Numbered from the stretch's first letter, positions 23,968-36,707 are shown. The stretch: DNA of 64,000 bases from Edolisoma coerulescens (GCA_013397115.1 VWZW01005507.1:4244113-4308112); one strand, 5' to 3'. The notes: generated by a model not told the origin, from the sequence alone. Translations and numbers: made by a program.

Positions 23968-25375
23968 AATACTGAAAGAGGATGTGCAAATTGTTCCTAC
24001 CTGGTTTGTTTTGGTGTCTTTTGCTCCCCAATAGTATAACTGCTCATTTAGCAGCCTTACACTAGAGCTAATTAATCCTGCACAATGTAATTGGAATTAT
24101 CATGCCACTGGTGAACATGAGCAGCATTTACTTGGGAGAGATATAAAGTCTCCGTTGGCAATCCTTGTGCCAATATTAAACATTCCATCACTATTTGGGC
24201 TGGAATTTTTACACCAATACACGAACTCTACTCATACATAATACTTAAATGTGTTCATACCATTATGTACTGGTTCAGAAGTCAGCATGCCCTGGATGAT
24301 ATTATAGATTGCTCTAAAACCAGAACAAGGTATAATCTGGGTTTAAGTTTCTGCAAATGCCAAAAATTAAATTTTGTTCTCATTCACACTAATTTTCTTC
24401 TACTTACTCCTGATTCATACGAGGGCAACGAAGGTCAGGTTGTACAGAAAGCTGCAGTGAAAATGACTCCTTGGTTCTCCTAAACTAAGAGTATGACTCA
24501 TTCACATCTACCATTGGATCCTGAAGGCACAAAACTAATTCCCGGACCGGGCTGCCTATTTTGAGAGGTTGTTGTTTGGCGTTTAATTCCCGATTTAGTT
24601 CTGTGATTTTTTTCCCAGATTGGCCCATGGTACCAGCTCTCCCACATGCTAATGACTTGCTGATTTCAATGGTTTTGACTGCTCTTACCAGCTGCTTTGG
24701 ACACTAATTAGCTGAGGACTCTATGCCTCATCAAATACTGTTTTCCTGATTTGCTTGCCAGGACTTATCTTTAGCGATCTTTCCCAGAACCCCCAATCGC
24801 CTCTCTGTGAGCATTCCGAGATGCTCCTTAGTCTCCTCCTCCTTTTCCTTTGTCCTGCCCCACAACGACACCTCTGAGCACACCACTGACACCTTAATAA
24901 TGTGCAGTTACCGTGGGCTCCCCCCATCCTCTCCTCTGCGCTCTGGGATCCGAGGCTCCTTTGCAACAGAAACCAATTAGAAGCAATTAAGTGCTTAAGT
25001 TACAAAAGGAAATGGCTCTCAGTTACAAAACATTCACCAGCCAGTTCTGTCATTTCAAGACAACGGTGAACCGAACTTTTATCACAGTGATAAACCAGAA
25101 CTGATACTGTGATCTACAGTTAATGTTTAAAAAAGAAATGCTCTCCGTCAGGGCCAAAGGCTGTTTTCTGATAATTTTCTCATGGTGGAGACTTCTCCCA
25201 TTGCCTCCTGGAAGAGGAGGAATCACATCTCTGAAAATTTCCAGTCTGGTTTTATTCTACGTTCCAATTCCACTTACAAATAAATGTCTTTTATGAAGAG
25301 ATTTTCTTAGACTTGGCAAAGATGGTTTTCCTGTCTAGGAAATCAGGTATATTAACAAGATCGTTAGATTTTGTT

Positions 25376-25417
25376 AATCTCTCGTTAGAGAGATTTGTTA
25401 ACTCTCGTTAGAGAGTT
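25376..25417. repeat. Two tandem perfect hairpins with GTTA loops
   Basis: The first hairpin (25376-25395) has arms AATCTCTC and GAGAGATT around GTTA. The second (25400-25417) has arms AACTCTC and GAGAGTT around the same GTTA loop. The units share TGTTAA.CTCTCGTTAGAGAG, so this is a tandem duplication of a hairpin-forming unit about 24 bases long. More TTAAC copies follow to the right, near 25421. Confidence 0.85.
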
Positions 25418-28400
25418 CAGGTTAACTGTTACTCTCCTTTCCATTTGTTCAAGGGTTCTACATGAAGTCATAATGAAACCTTTTCACTGGGTCAAATGAT
25501 CTCATTAAATGAGACACTTCTAAGAACATTAGACAGTGCCCAGCATTTTTTCAGATAGGGACTGCAAGACAAATGACCTTTTTCCACTGGAATTCAGACA
25601 TTTTAATATCAGGAATTTTACACTTCCAGTTGAGGCACAATCCTTTTTTCTTTTCCTGTGCATGTTTTGTCACTGCTGAGTGTGAGCCCTTGGATCCAAA
25701 ATGCTAATTTCTGCACATTTCTCAGGCTGCTAAACCTTATGTATTCTATCTTTTACACATCTCTCTTTTGGCTGGCAGTTAATTGTTGTCCATTGTTCTA
25801 CACTTTCCCTAAAATCCTGGATGTGCACAGAAGAACAAACACTTCCATAATGGTCAGGTTTTTTTACAACTTTGAGAGCTCAAGAAAGGGAAGCTTTTCC
25901 CTGTATGGAGTTATTGGATGCTTGATACTTTCCAGGATCCTTCCTTGGCTCCACACAGAAAGCCCATAAGAGCATCTCCAGAGGATCCAGGGTTCACCTG
26001 TGGATACCACTTGCCAGATTTGGGGATTTAACAGGCCTGAGTTTCCCCTACAAAGATAAATCCCCTCTAAAATACCAGTATTAGAAGTAGGCATGACTTC
26101 AGAAAGCCAAAACAGGGTTATTCTGCAAAATCTAGACTGAATGAAAGTTGATGACATCTATCTATTATGTGGCCCTGGCTATTTCCAACTACACTTAGAA
26201 TATAACAGCAAAGAACTGCAAAAAGAGGGATTCCTATATTTTTCCTAGCCAAAGTTCCCAAAAGTAGATGATTAGCGTGAAGTAATTAATGTTATTAACA
26301 TTTACACTTCTGCCAGAAGAGGCAAGACCTGGGGTACTTAGAAAAACACATAAAAGGTCTTATGAAAACCTAATTTGTGGAAGAAATGAGGGAGGAAGGA
26401 GCTTAGCTTTTAATCCCATAATGAGGGACTCACTAATGAAAAAAATTCCTTTAGAAGGCTTTCCCAGGAAATACCTCGCTTCATAAGATTAATTTGTATA
26501 ACATCCCCATCTTTTGGATTTGGAAAGCTCTTTGAAACTCTGTTTATCCAGCGTGTGAGTGGCTAAGTCAAAAAAAAAAAGTAGTAAAAAGAGAAAAAAA
26601 ATACCAAAGAGGCAGTTTGACAGAGGAAGCCCCTTCAAGAAAGGTATCTGTACACAGGTTAGAGACATCCCTGCTCCTTCCCTGGCCTGAAACACCTGCA
26701 ATTGCACACAGCTGGAGCTCGGCTCCACATGGAGCACTGGGCAGGGCCTTCCTCCTTGGCTGGGAGGAAACAGCTCCAGAAAGGGGCTGTTCTTGCAGGT
26801 GGAGAGGAGGAATAGGCATGGATGGAGATGAATGGCCTGGATAGTCTGTTTCTCCCCCTTCAGCAGTGTGGGATGGAGTTTAGGACAATCCAGCTCGGGT
26901 TGTCTGAGCTCCCTATTCCAGTTTCCAGCTGGTCAGCTGCAATATCACTCCATAAGGAAGTCAGGGAAGTTTTACCTTCCTGTGCCCTGCTCAGTGTCTC
27001 CATCACCAGCCACTTCTCAAGCAGCCTGCGGGTGCTCACAGCCTTGGAAAAACAACATACTCGGAGTATTTTTTCTATAATTTCATGTTTACACCAAAAA
27101 ACTCTTTGCTACTGTTTCAGCTCCAAGCAGAAATGAGCTGCAAAGGAAGAACATTACCTCCAGGGCGATGCTTCTGCAGCCAGACCCAGCTTCCAGAGCC
27201 TGGGGAGACATTTCACTGTGACAGGAACTAAGACACATACCCACCCTCAGTTTAAATTACCCTTCTGGAGGTTCCTTCTCTTGGGACTGGATAGCTTTAG
27301 TCCATATTTCCTTCAGAAACCTCATTTAGTCCTAAGAAATAACTTACCTGAAACGGAGGAGGGTTTGGGGTTTACAATTACAGCCAGCACCTGAAGAAAG
27401 TGACCCTTAATGTGACACTGGAGCCACTTAACCTGATCACAGGTGAATTTAAGTTCCTCAATGACAAATTTGTTCTCCCCATGCAGAATCTCAAGCGAAA
27501 CATTTCTGCAAATATAAGGGCGTGCACTGCAGAGATCAAGGAAAGCACAGAGAAAACTGTCTGCTGTACCTATAGCAAGAGTTAAAAGTAAAGGATCTTG
27601 CTAAGTTTGGTAACCTTGCAGAAGGATTTCAGCACTCTGGGTTCCTGAGGAGAGCAACGAGGTGCCAAAGTGGGCTTCCACTTGTTTGCCATAAGCCAAT
27701 TGCCTCTGAAAGGATTGCGGGATGCAGTCACAGAGGGATTTAGTGGGGACTCCAGGGAAAGAGCTAGAGGTGGTGAGGGAAGGATAAACTAAGTTTCAGG
27801 ATCCTAATAACACTATTTACTGTAAAGCAGGATGAAGAAGAAACAAGATTGGTTCATGTAATTTTGTTTTCTTGGATTAAACTTACTTGACTCAGGGCTA
27901 AACTGACGGGTCAGTGATTGAACTTCCCTAAGCCTGCACATACATGACTTCACTCTTTTAACATTTTATTCACAATCAGAGAAGAGCAGATGAAATTTGA
28001 ACAGATGAAAGAAAACCCACTCGATACCTACTGGAAAAAACCCCACCAGCTTTATGGAAAAGCTTAAAGATTTGAGGGAATCAGAGGGTGTATTACTGTA
28101 CCTACGCAGGGGAGGGTTTTTGAAGCACATTGGAAGCCCCAGCTCTACCCCTGGCTGGCAATTTTTCCCCTTGTGTGTTTATTTTATTACACTAGACAGG
28201 CACTTTCTCTTTTCTGCATGCCTGGCTAATGCAATCCCCAGTGGAGTTATGCTGTCAGGAAGGATCACCCCCAAGGATCCAGCGGAGTGTGGCTGGTGAG
28301 GCCGGACTTCCGAGGGAGACTGAGTCCAGCACAAACAGGAGCCATCAGTGATCACTATCAGCTAAAATGGAATAGCTAGAGGAGAGCAATGAGCAGGGGG

Positions 28401-29840
28401 AATATAAGGTTGTTCCTGGCTTAGCTTTATCCAGGGAGATGGATCAGTGGTGAAAGCCTGAAATAAAATGGAAAGGCAAAATCCCAAAGGGACAGAGCAG
28501 AGCGACAGAGGCTTCTGGGAGTTCATAGGCTATAAAACTCCAGCTGACCTCAGACTCAAGGGGACTAAAAAAGACTGGAGAGAAGGGAGTGCCTTGGAAC
28601 TGGCCAGTGGGATACGACAACTCTAATCTGAAGCAAAGGACTGGAAAAAAAAATGGAAGCAGCTCAGTGTGGAAAAGCCTGTGGATGGTCCCTACACGCC
28701 ACACTGCAGCTTTCAAAGGACATTGAGAGCTCTTTAAAGTGCTTCAATTTTTTAGGCTGCTCCACTTGAAATTTTAGGTTGTCAATATCCTGCATCCAAA
28801 CCTCCAGCTCTTGGGTAAAGGAAAATGGTAACCAGGAAACAGGAGTCTGAGATTCCATCTTGGACTAAGAATAAACATCTCTGTCACAGACAGATGGATC
28901 GCAGCTCAGCTGTGCAAAACATGAGAAAAGATGTTTGAGGAAAAATAAATTAGTGGGGACATGTGAAGCAGGGAATTGGTAGGATTTGTCTCACCAAAAG
29001 GAACATTTTCTGTAACAATTGTGATATACAGAAGCAGAACCAAACAGTCCTCACCCATTGAGCAGCAGGGATTACAGGTACTAATCCAGCCAAAGAATAC
29101 AGGACCAAAGAGGTAAAGATCCCCATTGCCCCCTAATTTCCTAGGTAGAAGATTTATTTTCTTTCCTGAATCCCTGTTTCAAGTGCATTCATTTAGTGGT
29201 TGCTTTGGGTCACTGTGAATAGGTTGTCCTCTCAAGCATTATTCTCATGGCTGCAAGCCTTTGATTCGTGGTTATTTGGTTTGCTGCCTCAATTAGATAT
29301 TTAAAATTCAGAGCGTATCTTCCCTTGCTTCTCTTATTAGATGCATCAGTTGTTTGATATGAAATAATGTAGAGCTGCCATCTCATCTTTTATTTCAGGG
29401 AATACAAGCATCTAAGGTGAAACCTGCCTCCCACTCCTCTCCAGAAGTGAATTCCTCCTGGCTTGCAGCAGCACAGAGGAAAATCCATTTTTTCTCTTTT
29501 GCTTTGCAGAGAGGGCAGCAAAGCTACCACGTTGTTGCTAAGGTTCTTCAGAATTGATAATTCTGTGGCATTTTTAGCTGGATGGCTGCAAACTGTCTCC
29601 TTTACACCACTCAAAAAACCCAAGGGCTTTCCTATAAAGCAACTTAATGCATCCCAGCCTTTCCCCCGGGACCCAGCACCAGGAATTCTGCAGTGATTTG
29701 CTTCAAGGCATCAAGCACATCGTATCATGTTAATTATCACAGCCTCATCACAGCCACTCCAGCTTTTAGTGGCTTCATTCCCCCACAGACAGGTTTTAAA
29801 AAAGGCAAATAAGTCCTGGCTGTGGCTTTAAAAAAAAAAA

Positions 29841-29841
29841 N
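29841..29841. other. Undetermined base (N) inside an A-rich run
   Basis: A single n lies in a poly-A tract at 29830-29850. This is a consensus ambiguity at a homopolymer, as expected of a draft assembly. Confidence 0.95.
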
Positions 29842-32800
29842 ATTAAAAAAAGAAATCTCTCAGCTTTCCTGTGTGCTTTCATTCCTTAAACTTCCTGAAT
29901 GCTATCTAGAAATACAAAAAAAGCAACCAGTAAGTGTTATCTCAGTACCTCCAGAACAATTCACTTATTTCTTTCAGAACGTTGGGGGAGTTTTAAACCT
30001 ACCTTGACTAAGCCAAAAATTTCAGAAGTTGTGGCTATTTCTGTCCCTTCCTCTTCCTTTCTTCCCAAAATATTACAGAATTCCCACTGAAGGGCAGCTC
30101 AGGAGTGCCACATTTCCTACCACCCAAAGAGTAAATTTTATGGCTGGGTCAGAACAAAGTTGTTACTTCACACCCGATAATTTCTACAAATAATTGTGTG
30201 CAGAGCTGGGAGGCTGCTCTTGGGAACCTCAGGGGTATTAACACCAGAAAAATGAATTATTATTTATTCCACAGGACAAATAAATCCCAGTCACATAAAT
30301 AGAAGGTGGGAGCACCCACACACTGTCAGCTTTAAACAGGGATGATGGAAGCATCACAACACTTCTTATATGTATGGAATGATATCCCCCTGTATCCATC
30401 AGATAACTACACCATGGTTACTACTTTAGACAGCAAAATGTAAGAATTCAGTGTGTTTAACACTTCACACAAGTGTTGTTATAAATGTTGGTGTGGTACC
30501 TCAGAAATAAGACAAAGCACAATCTTGTCAATCACTCTGTGCCTACAGTTCAGTTTAAAACAATGGAAATAGTTTCTTCCTTCTCACAGGCACATTGCTG
30601 CCTGCTAGATTATACTGGCTGCATAATGAATTTAAGGAATCAGCATTATGGTATTCAGGCTATGGCTTAACTGTGATAAATAGTGCCTAAATCCTATTCA
30701 TCTTGGTATATCACTCATTCTTTGGAGCACACATTACTATTTAGTCATCATTTTGTTTCCAAAGTGTCAGCAAACTTAGATAACTGCACAGGTTTTTTTT
30801 CTCCCCGAGTTATATTGTGGGTCATTAATGAGTTTTAACGCGGTCTGCAAATTTTTTGTCTGCCTGTTTCCTGACAGCAGACAGTTATTTTTGGGAAAAG
30901 ATGTTCCTGTTGGAGCCCCTCACACAATTCAGGGGTGTTTTCCTACCTGGTACTGAGATTTCTCCTCCCAAGTGAGCTGAAGTACTCACAGCAGTACAAC
31001 AGTTGTAGAGTTCAGGAGTGGATGTTTAAGAAAAATTTGAGGCTGGTTGGTTTTAAACAGGGGGAAAACATAAAACAGCTGAACAAGACTCACAGTGAGT
31101 CTCAAACATCCCCTGCTGTGACCTGCCCAGAGCACCCAGGTGCTGCCATCTAAACTGAGCATTCCCTTATCAGTTGATAAAACATTGGCCTCTCTTCTCG
31201 TGCTCCAAACATCTCCTGAGCTTTTCCTTCTGAACATGTTTTCAGATCCTCTTCTGCCAAGCTCCTCTTCCCCAGCCACCCCTTTTCTCCATGCTGCTTA
31301 CACAGAACTCATTTCCAGTGATGCCCTTGGCTGCAGCTCCAAATAAACCACTGCAGGTAAATTTCTCCACACTGATATTCTTAAAACTTTCATCCCTTCA
31401 TCCTTCCCCATCCCTTCATACCATCCCTATGCTGGCACTAGAACTTTATTTTTAACTTTATTCTTACTGTAAGGCTTTGAAGGATTGCATGTATCCACTT
31501 CTCTCTGCCCCCACCCTCTGCAGACCAACTCTAACTACAAATTGAGAATTACTGCCTTGCTTGGGATAGTGAGTACCTGGCATGGTTTCAAGTGCTGAAC
31601 TTCATGCAAGAAAGTTCTGGCTTTTCTAATGTTCCTGAAGCCACAGTGATCCCTCTGTAATTAGGAAAAAACAAAACCAGCACCAAGAAAGTGACTTAGT
31701 CTTTATCTTATCTCCCCCTGCTCAAACACTGTCCCATTAATAATGCATTTCCTTGGTTGCATGACCAATTACTGTTCCCACTAAAGTCCATGGCAGCATT
31801 CCAATGGAACATAAGTCAGTGCCTGCAGCACAGAACTTGTGTCTCTCCATTGTTTGTTTTGTTACCTCCCTGCCAAATCCAAGGGAATGCCAGGTTACCT
31901 TCCAGCTAGTGGAGAAACCCTGGGATGCTGGGTATTCCTCTAATTCAGCCTGTCAGACCCAGAAAAGAATTGCTCCCAAAAATCCACAAGGGCATTGCCC
32001 CTTTTTTTCTGGAATACACACCAAGGTTATGATGGACAAAATTTCCTTCTTGGTGCTTATCAATTGTCCGCGAAACAAAAACATGGCTTAGAGCTTACTG
32101 CCCACTTTCAGAACAACAGGAATGCAGGAAGAAATGTTACAAGCCTTTCCCATTTCCAAACTGCAGGAATCACAGGTGTTAATTCCTAACACCTGAAAAA
32201 CAGCTATGGGAGAGCCCACAGTGCCTTTCATCAGAGACAGAGCTGCTTGTTGGATTTTGGGCAAAAAACTTCTCCTACTCCCCCATTAGTGCTGTTCAGA
32301 GTGTAATTCTTCACTTCTGGGGTAAAGACAACTTCATCTCACAACTGATTTACAGAGCGATCAATCAGAAACTACTTTTAAATATTTATATTTGCACTTA
32401 CGTATATTAAGTTTCACAGTAACATCATCTAACTGTGGAAGACAACTGGTCTCCTCCTAATTACTCAACCTATTCTGGAATTTTGATTGGTAAAACCTTC
32501 CAATCCACTCCTGCAGCCCTTTTAACCAAAAGGGAAGTTGTTCCTCCTTTGATCTTCCATGTCAGGACTTTTTATTCAATTATGTCAGTATTAATAGCAA
32601 ATGAATTGGGGCAAGTTTAGTTATTTTAAGTCCCTGCAGTGTTTTTTGAGGCAGAAATAACCTCTCTTTAATCCTAATACTTCTACCCACTACACAACAG
32701 ACTGTGAGGAGCCTTGAAGAAAGAACGATACTACAGAAATCCCAATTTATGGGATTGCTGTTGTCTAAACAGACTCTAAAAAATAAATGATAGCACAGAG

Positions 32801-33431
32801 CAGCGTTTGCCCTGGTCCCTCACTGCAGCACTCCCTTCACATCAGAGCGCTCGCAGCAGCACGGAGCCATGCATTAATCAGGAAGCTTGAGTGACTAATC
32901 CAGTTCACTCTGTCTAGTAAGAGGATTCCAGCAGCAAACATGCCCAGTTTTCTAAGAAGAAAGCAAGCCAAGCAAGGCAGCTCCAGAGGACATCAAGAAA
33001 ATCAGAAGTGACAGATTGGTGTCACCTAAGAGAAAGTATGGCAGGAGATGCCACCACGCTCTGCTCCACACAGGGAGCAAGAATGAGCAGGTCCAGCAGA
33101 ACATCCCTGTTCTGCAAAGTTACATCATTCCTGCTGAGGCACAGAGCTCTCCTGCTCATGGCTTTGGCAAGGTTTCATTTCTTTAATTCTTTAACCAAAT
33201 ACAAACAAACCCATACATTTCTGAAATGCCTGTCATTGAGGAGTTGAACTCTGATTTTAATTAACATGTCTGGCCTTTAGGCTTAATGAGGTGAATTTTC
33301 TTAAATTCTAGCAGAATACAAGTCAGGCATAACATTTTCCCCTTCAGAAAGTCAGCATTGCCCAAAATTCACAAATAACTTGTGAAAGTCTGTTCCCACT
33401 ATTTATTTATTTCCAAGCCTCAACCCTTTTT

Positions 33432-33523
33432 AGATAGAAACTATTAGGAGAACAGAATAGAAACTATAGATGGAAACAATTTCTACTTAAATAGAAACTA
33501 TTTAGTGGAAACTATTTCCACTA
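33432..33523. repeat. Degenerate 'tagaaactat' minisatellite with terminal hairpin
   Basis: Four imperfect copies of the decamer TAGAAACTAT (one as TGGAAACTAT) lie in about 90 bases. The right end is a perfect inverted repeat at 33503-33523: TAGTGGAAA, CTA, TTTCCACTA. No coding frame is supported here. Confidence 0.75.
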
Positions 33524-33707
33524 ACAGCAAGAATGAAGCTGGCCTACACATCATACGTTCTTGCTGCACTGCATTTTGAAAAAAAAAAATTCAGGTGTAT
33601 CTAAAATCATAACTGAGTGATATTAGTATGGGGTAGAAAAGGATATAGGTCTCAACTCAATTTTGATGTCTAATTATCCAACTGTTCTTGCTTTTTTTCT
33701 ATCTTAC

Positions 33708-33836
33708 CATGCAGATTCTTTGGCTCCTCAAAACCAATGATGTTCTCATTAAATCTAGAGACACTGCTCTGCTGTTCTGCACACACTGTACTTCCACAAA
33801 TGGGATGGCTTTGGACTCAGGATACTTTACCAGAAT
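33708..33836 (-). CDS. Candidate internal coding exon (129 bases), unidentified protein
   Basis: On the minus strand a strong acceptor (pyrimidine-rich, ending ATTTAATCCTCAG) precedes 129 bases and a GTAAGA donor. The segment is open in phase 0 for all 43 codons. It starts ILVKYPESKAIPFVEVQCV and ends with LRSQRICM. The other two frames contain stops near the acceptor. The length is a multiple of three, so including or skipping it would keep the frame. It lies 3' of a candidate terminal exon at 35618-35732, so the two would belong to different genes or to alternative transcripts. No family was recognised. Confidence 0.25.
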
Positions 33837-35262
33837 CTGAGGATTAAATAAAATGAGAAGATTAATGCCCACAGTGCCAGCCAAAGCTCCATTAACTGCA
33901 GGAACACAGCAACACATGACTTGCAGCACAGAAAAATGCTCTCTTCATGTTTCATCCCCAAAAAAGTGAGCACTTTAAATGGCTGCTTCTCTCTCCTCAA
34001 GCCTTGCCTTTCTAGGGGAGTTGGGGTAAAATTTTCAAGTCCTTGTGAGCACCCAGCTCCACCCCTGGAACACATCAAAACAATTTTTGGCTGCTCTTCC
34101 TCTGTATCTAATGTCCCCTTTGTTTTTTGCCTTCCTCTGTCCTTGTTCCTCAAAATATGAGCAAAGCACTTGGCTGGAAAATCTTTGACTAAGGGAGTAT
34201 TTTTTGCCAGGTAGCTCCAAGGAAAATGTAAACTACTTTGTTAGGCAGGATATAGTTTTCCAGGAGGATGGAACAGCTACTGAGCTCCTCCTACACTTAA
34301 ACTTTGCCATTTACCATAAGCTGAACAAGAGCTACTGACCACGACTTCAACAATGGGGGCTTGTGTGTAATCACAGAACAACTCATAAGCAGCTCCTGCA
34401 AATTCTAGAAAGGAGATTTTACTGCTTAATGAAAAGGTCCAAAGAAAATCAACCTAGTGGTGAGCAGAAATACCTTTCTAAGCACACCTTGCACTGATGG
34501 AGAAGTGCAGTGCTTAAGTCAGGAAACGTCCTTCCTGAAATCCAAACCATGAGCTGCAGATTTGGTGCAGCTGCCCAAACTGACAGGACCCACCCCAGGA
34601 AGAGGGACAGAGCTCCCAGCCAGTGGGAACACCAACTTTAGTATCCTCATGAAGTCTCCTGGAATATTCTAAGCCTGACTCACAAGCACGGCAGGTGTGA
34701 GGGTAGGGGTCTGATCCAGCCCTGACTCCCAGGTGCCTGTGGAGAGAGTGCTGGATACAGGAACTGGATCCACAACGGATCAGACTTATCCAGGATTTAT
34801 TGCAAGCCCAGGGCTCAGGACTTCCATGGACTTCAGATGATGGATGAGGGTGCAGGTTCCACCACACACTCTGAACTCAGGGGCAAATACACACCCATTT
34901 TCCAGAAGGAAAACCACTGAAATCTTCAATTTTAGTAAGAATGTCAAAAAAGCAAAGAGATTAGAACACCCTTTACAGTCAGAATGGATGTAAGCTACAG
35001 GCAGACAAGGAAGAAACAGGACGAGAGGCCACACATTTCGTCACCTTGGAACGGTTTATCTGCATTGTTATGGAGAATTTTAAACCACAGCTGGTTAGAT
35101 AATCCTAGTTTGAAACAACATATATTTACTTCAAATTACCACTATCACTTAATTAATTATCACAAAGAGCCTGGTCTATAACAGAGTTGTTACATAGAAC
35201 TCTCAGTGCTCCAGTTCTGTAGTTCGGTATTTTTGGTGAGATTACAAACAGTAGAACATAAA
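33837..35262. other. Intervening non-coding stretch
   Basis: Contains overlapping minus-strand frames of 61-117 codons (33827-34867) with no clear splice borders. No repeat was recognised. The right end adjoins the possible 3' UTR of the candidate terminal exon. Confidence 0.35.
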
Positions 35263-35268
35263 TTTATT
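35263..35268 (-). terminator. Possible poly(A) signal AATAAA (minus strand)
   Basis: TTTATT on the plus strand reads AATAAA on the minus strand, about 350 bases after the stop codon at 35618-35620. It would end the transcript of the candidate terminal exon. AT-rich context makes chance occurrence common. Confidence 0.25.
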
Positions 35269-35617
35269 ATTATTTTGCATCTAAAACATGACTCACAGTG
35301 TAAAGATTAGGTACCATCTGGTTGTATGTAACAAGTCTCATTGTGCACAAATAACCACCAGCACTTCTAAGCTTTTATCTGTCTTTCAAAGCTGCAATAA
35401 ATTAGATACTGGCATTTTAGACACTAAATGTTGACATTCATGGTGTAAGATGTCTAACACAGCAACCAGGAATTCTTACTTGGTACGAACATGGAGCATT
35501 TATGTTTATCCCTAGCACAGAAAAGCATCCAAATGCTCTTGTGACATTTGATGGAGGCACAGAAAATATCATGCAGCAGAAATGTCAGAGTTTTGTGCTT
35601 AGTGAGGTTCCGTCCTG

Positions 35618-35732
35618 TTAGTATCTAGTGTTGAAATCCGAGAAGTCAAGCTTGGAAATCTCCTTCTCGTTGGAAAAATTTGTTTTATCGATGCGGGAAC
35701 TTGGGCTTCCAACTTTGCTCAGCCAGGATTTC
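35618..35732 (-). CDS. Candidate 3'-terminal coding exon, unidentified protein
   Basis: On the minus strand a TTTTTCCTGCAG acceptor is followed by one leading base and 37 codons, then TAA at 35618-35620. The peptide starts KSWLSKVGSPSSRIDK and ends LDFSDFNTRY. It is hydrophilic and serine-rich, like a flexible C-terminal tail. About 350 bases of repeat-free sequence follow to an AATAAA. The phase-0 frame is also open for 15 codons before a stop, so the frame is not certain. The upstream 60-base candidate exon (36648-36707) is compatible with either. I could not match the tail to a named protein. Confidence 0.3.
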
Positions 35733-36647
35733 CTGCAGGAAAAATAAGAGAGTTGGCAGATAAGGAACTGCACATGTGGGGGTTATTCTCTGTTATGCCT
35801 TCACTCACTCTTACTTTTTTAAGAGCCATAAAAAGCATCTTTCAATAAGGAAATTACCCCAAATCTTGTTCTTTTCTGTTTTCTCTCCCTTTCCTCTTTA
35901 AAAGCAAACTAAACTCTTTAAAGGTGTCAGTGTTTCCAGGCGATTTACACAATATTACATAAAAACACAGCTGACAAAAAGGCTAAGGCAGATTTACTGC
36001 AATGATCCCTTCTAAACACTATTAATAGCCTTCCAATAGGTATAATTACCTTTGCAGATTCAATACTGTGCTTTTAGCAAGGACCTACAAACCACTGATA
36101 ACTGAAAAATGACAAGAAAACAGAAACCCAACAGCCAGTTTGCCCCTTCCTGGCAACTAGAAGAATGGGAACTGGAAAGGAATGAGTTCAAAATCAGCAA
36201 AAAGACATCAATTATGTCAGAGCAATACTGATTTGTAATAAATACTGAATGTTATCCTGGATAACTGGATATCCAAACACTGGAAATGCAGCAGGTGAGT
36301 GCTTACACAGAGGTTTATTTACAAAAAATACTTGGTCAGTATTTTTGGTCGTACTAAACTCCCAGAAGTAGAAAAGAGAAGGTATTTTATCATACCATAT
36401 TGAAGGAGAAATATATTCCCATACAAGTAATTTTTATAAGTTAGTATAGATACTTAACTGATGAGTATTAAAAAGAAATAAATGTTCACTTAAATTTTGA
36501 TTTGAAAACAATAGAAGTTATCTTATTAAGAGTTATGCTAATTAATCCTCTGCAGAATCACACTGAGCACTGTAAACTGCAATATTCTTGCAGTGAGACC
36601 TAATTTTGATGTCTTTACAATGAGAATCACGCACAGAAATTACTTAC
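35733..36647 (-). other. Possible intron between two candidate exons
   Basis: About 915 AT-rich bases bounded on the minus strand by GTAAGT at the 5' side (36642-36647) and CAG at the 3' side. No other exon was seen inside it. It exists only if both neighbouring exon calls hold. Confidence 0.25.
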
Positions 36648-36707
36648 CTTGAGCCAGTAAACCAGCATATGCCATCTGGGATACAAAAACACACCTTGCT
36701 GGAGACC
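36648..36707 (-). CDS. Candidate small internal exon (60 bases)
   Basis: On the minus strand the segment ends CTCAAG before a near-perfect GTAAGT donor and starts after TGCATGTAG. All three frames are open across the 60 bases, so the frame cannot be chosen from this segment alone. Joined to 35618-35732 in the longer terminal frame, it would encode a cysteine- and tryptophan-bearing peptide including FCIPDGICWFTGS. The strong donor is the main evidence. The acceptor has little pyrimidine tract. Confidence 0.22.

Larger units (their letters stand above)
23968..33707. other. Non-coding stretch, intron-like or intergenic
   Basis: About 9.7 kb with no exon I can support. The segments at 24040-24260 and 24560-24720 are rich in CTAATTAATC-type and ATGCTAATGA-type motifs and may be conserved non-coding elements. 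A pair of hairpins at 25376-25417, an undetermined base at 29841 and a degenerate repeat at 33432-33523 are listed separately. Minus-strand frames of 64-90 codons near 28444-28858 overlap each other and have no recognised match. Confidence 0.4.

Noticed and set aside
28444..28858. Overlapping minus-strand frames of 90 and 64 codons, one coiled-coil-like
   Set aside because: Considered as a retroelement remnant, but no family signature could be identified and there are no splice sites.
34514..34867. 117-codon minus-strand frame
   Set aside because: No splice borders, repeat or motif found; composition typical of a chance frame.
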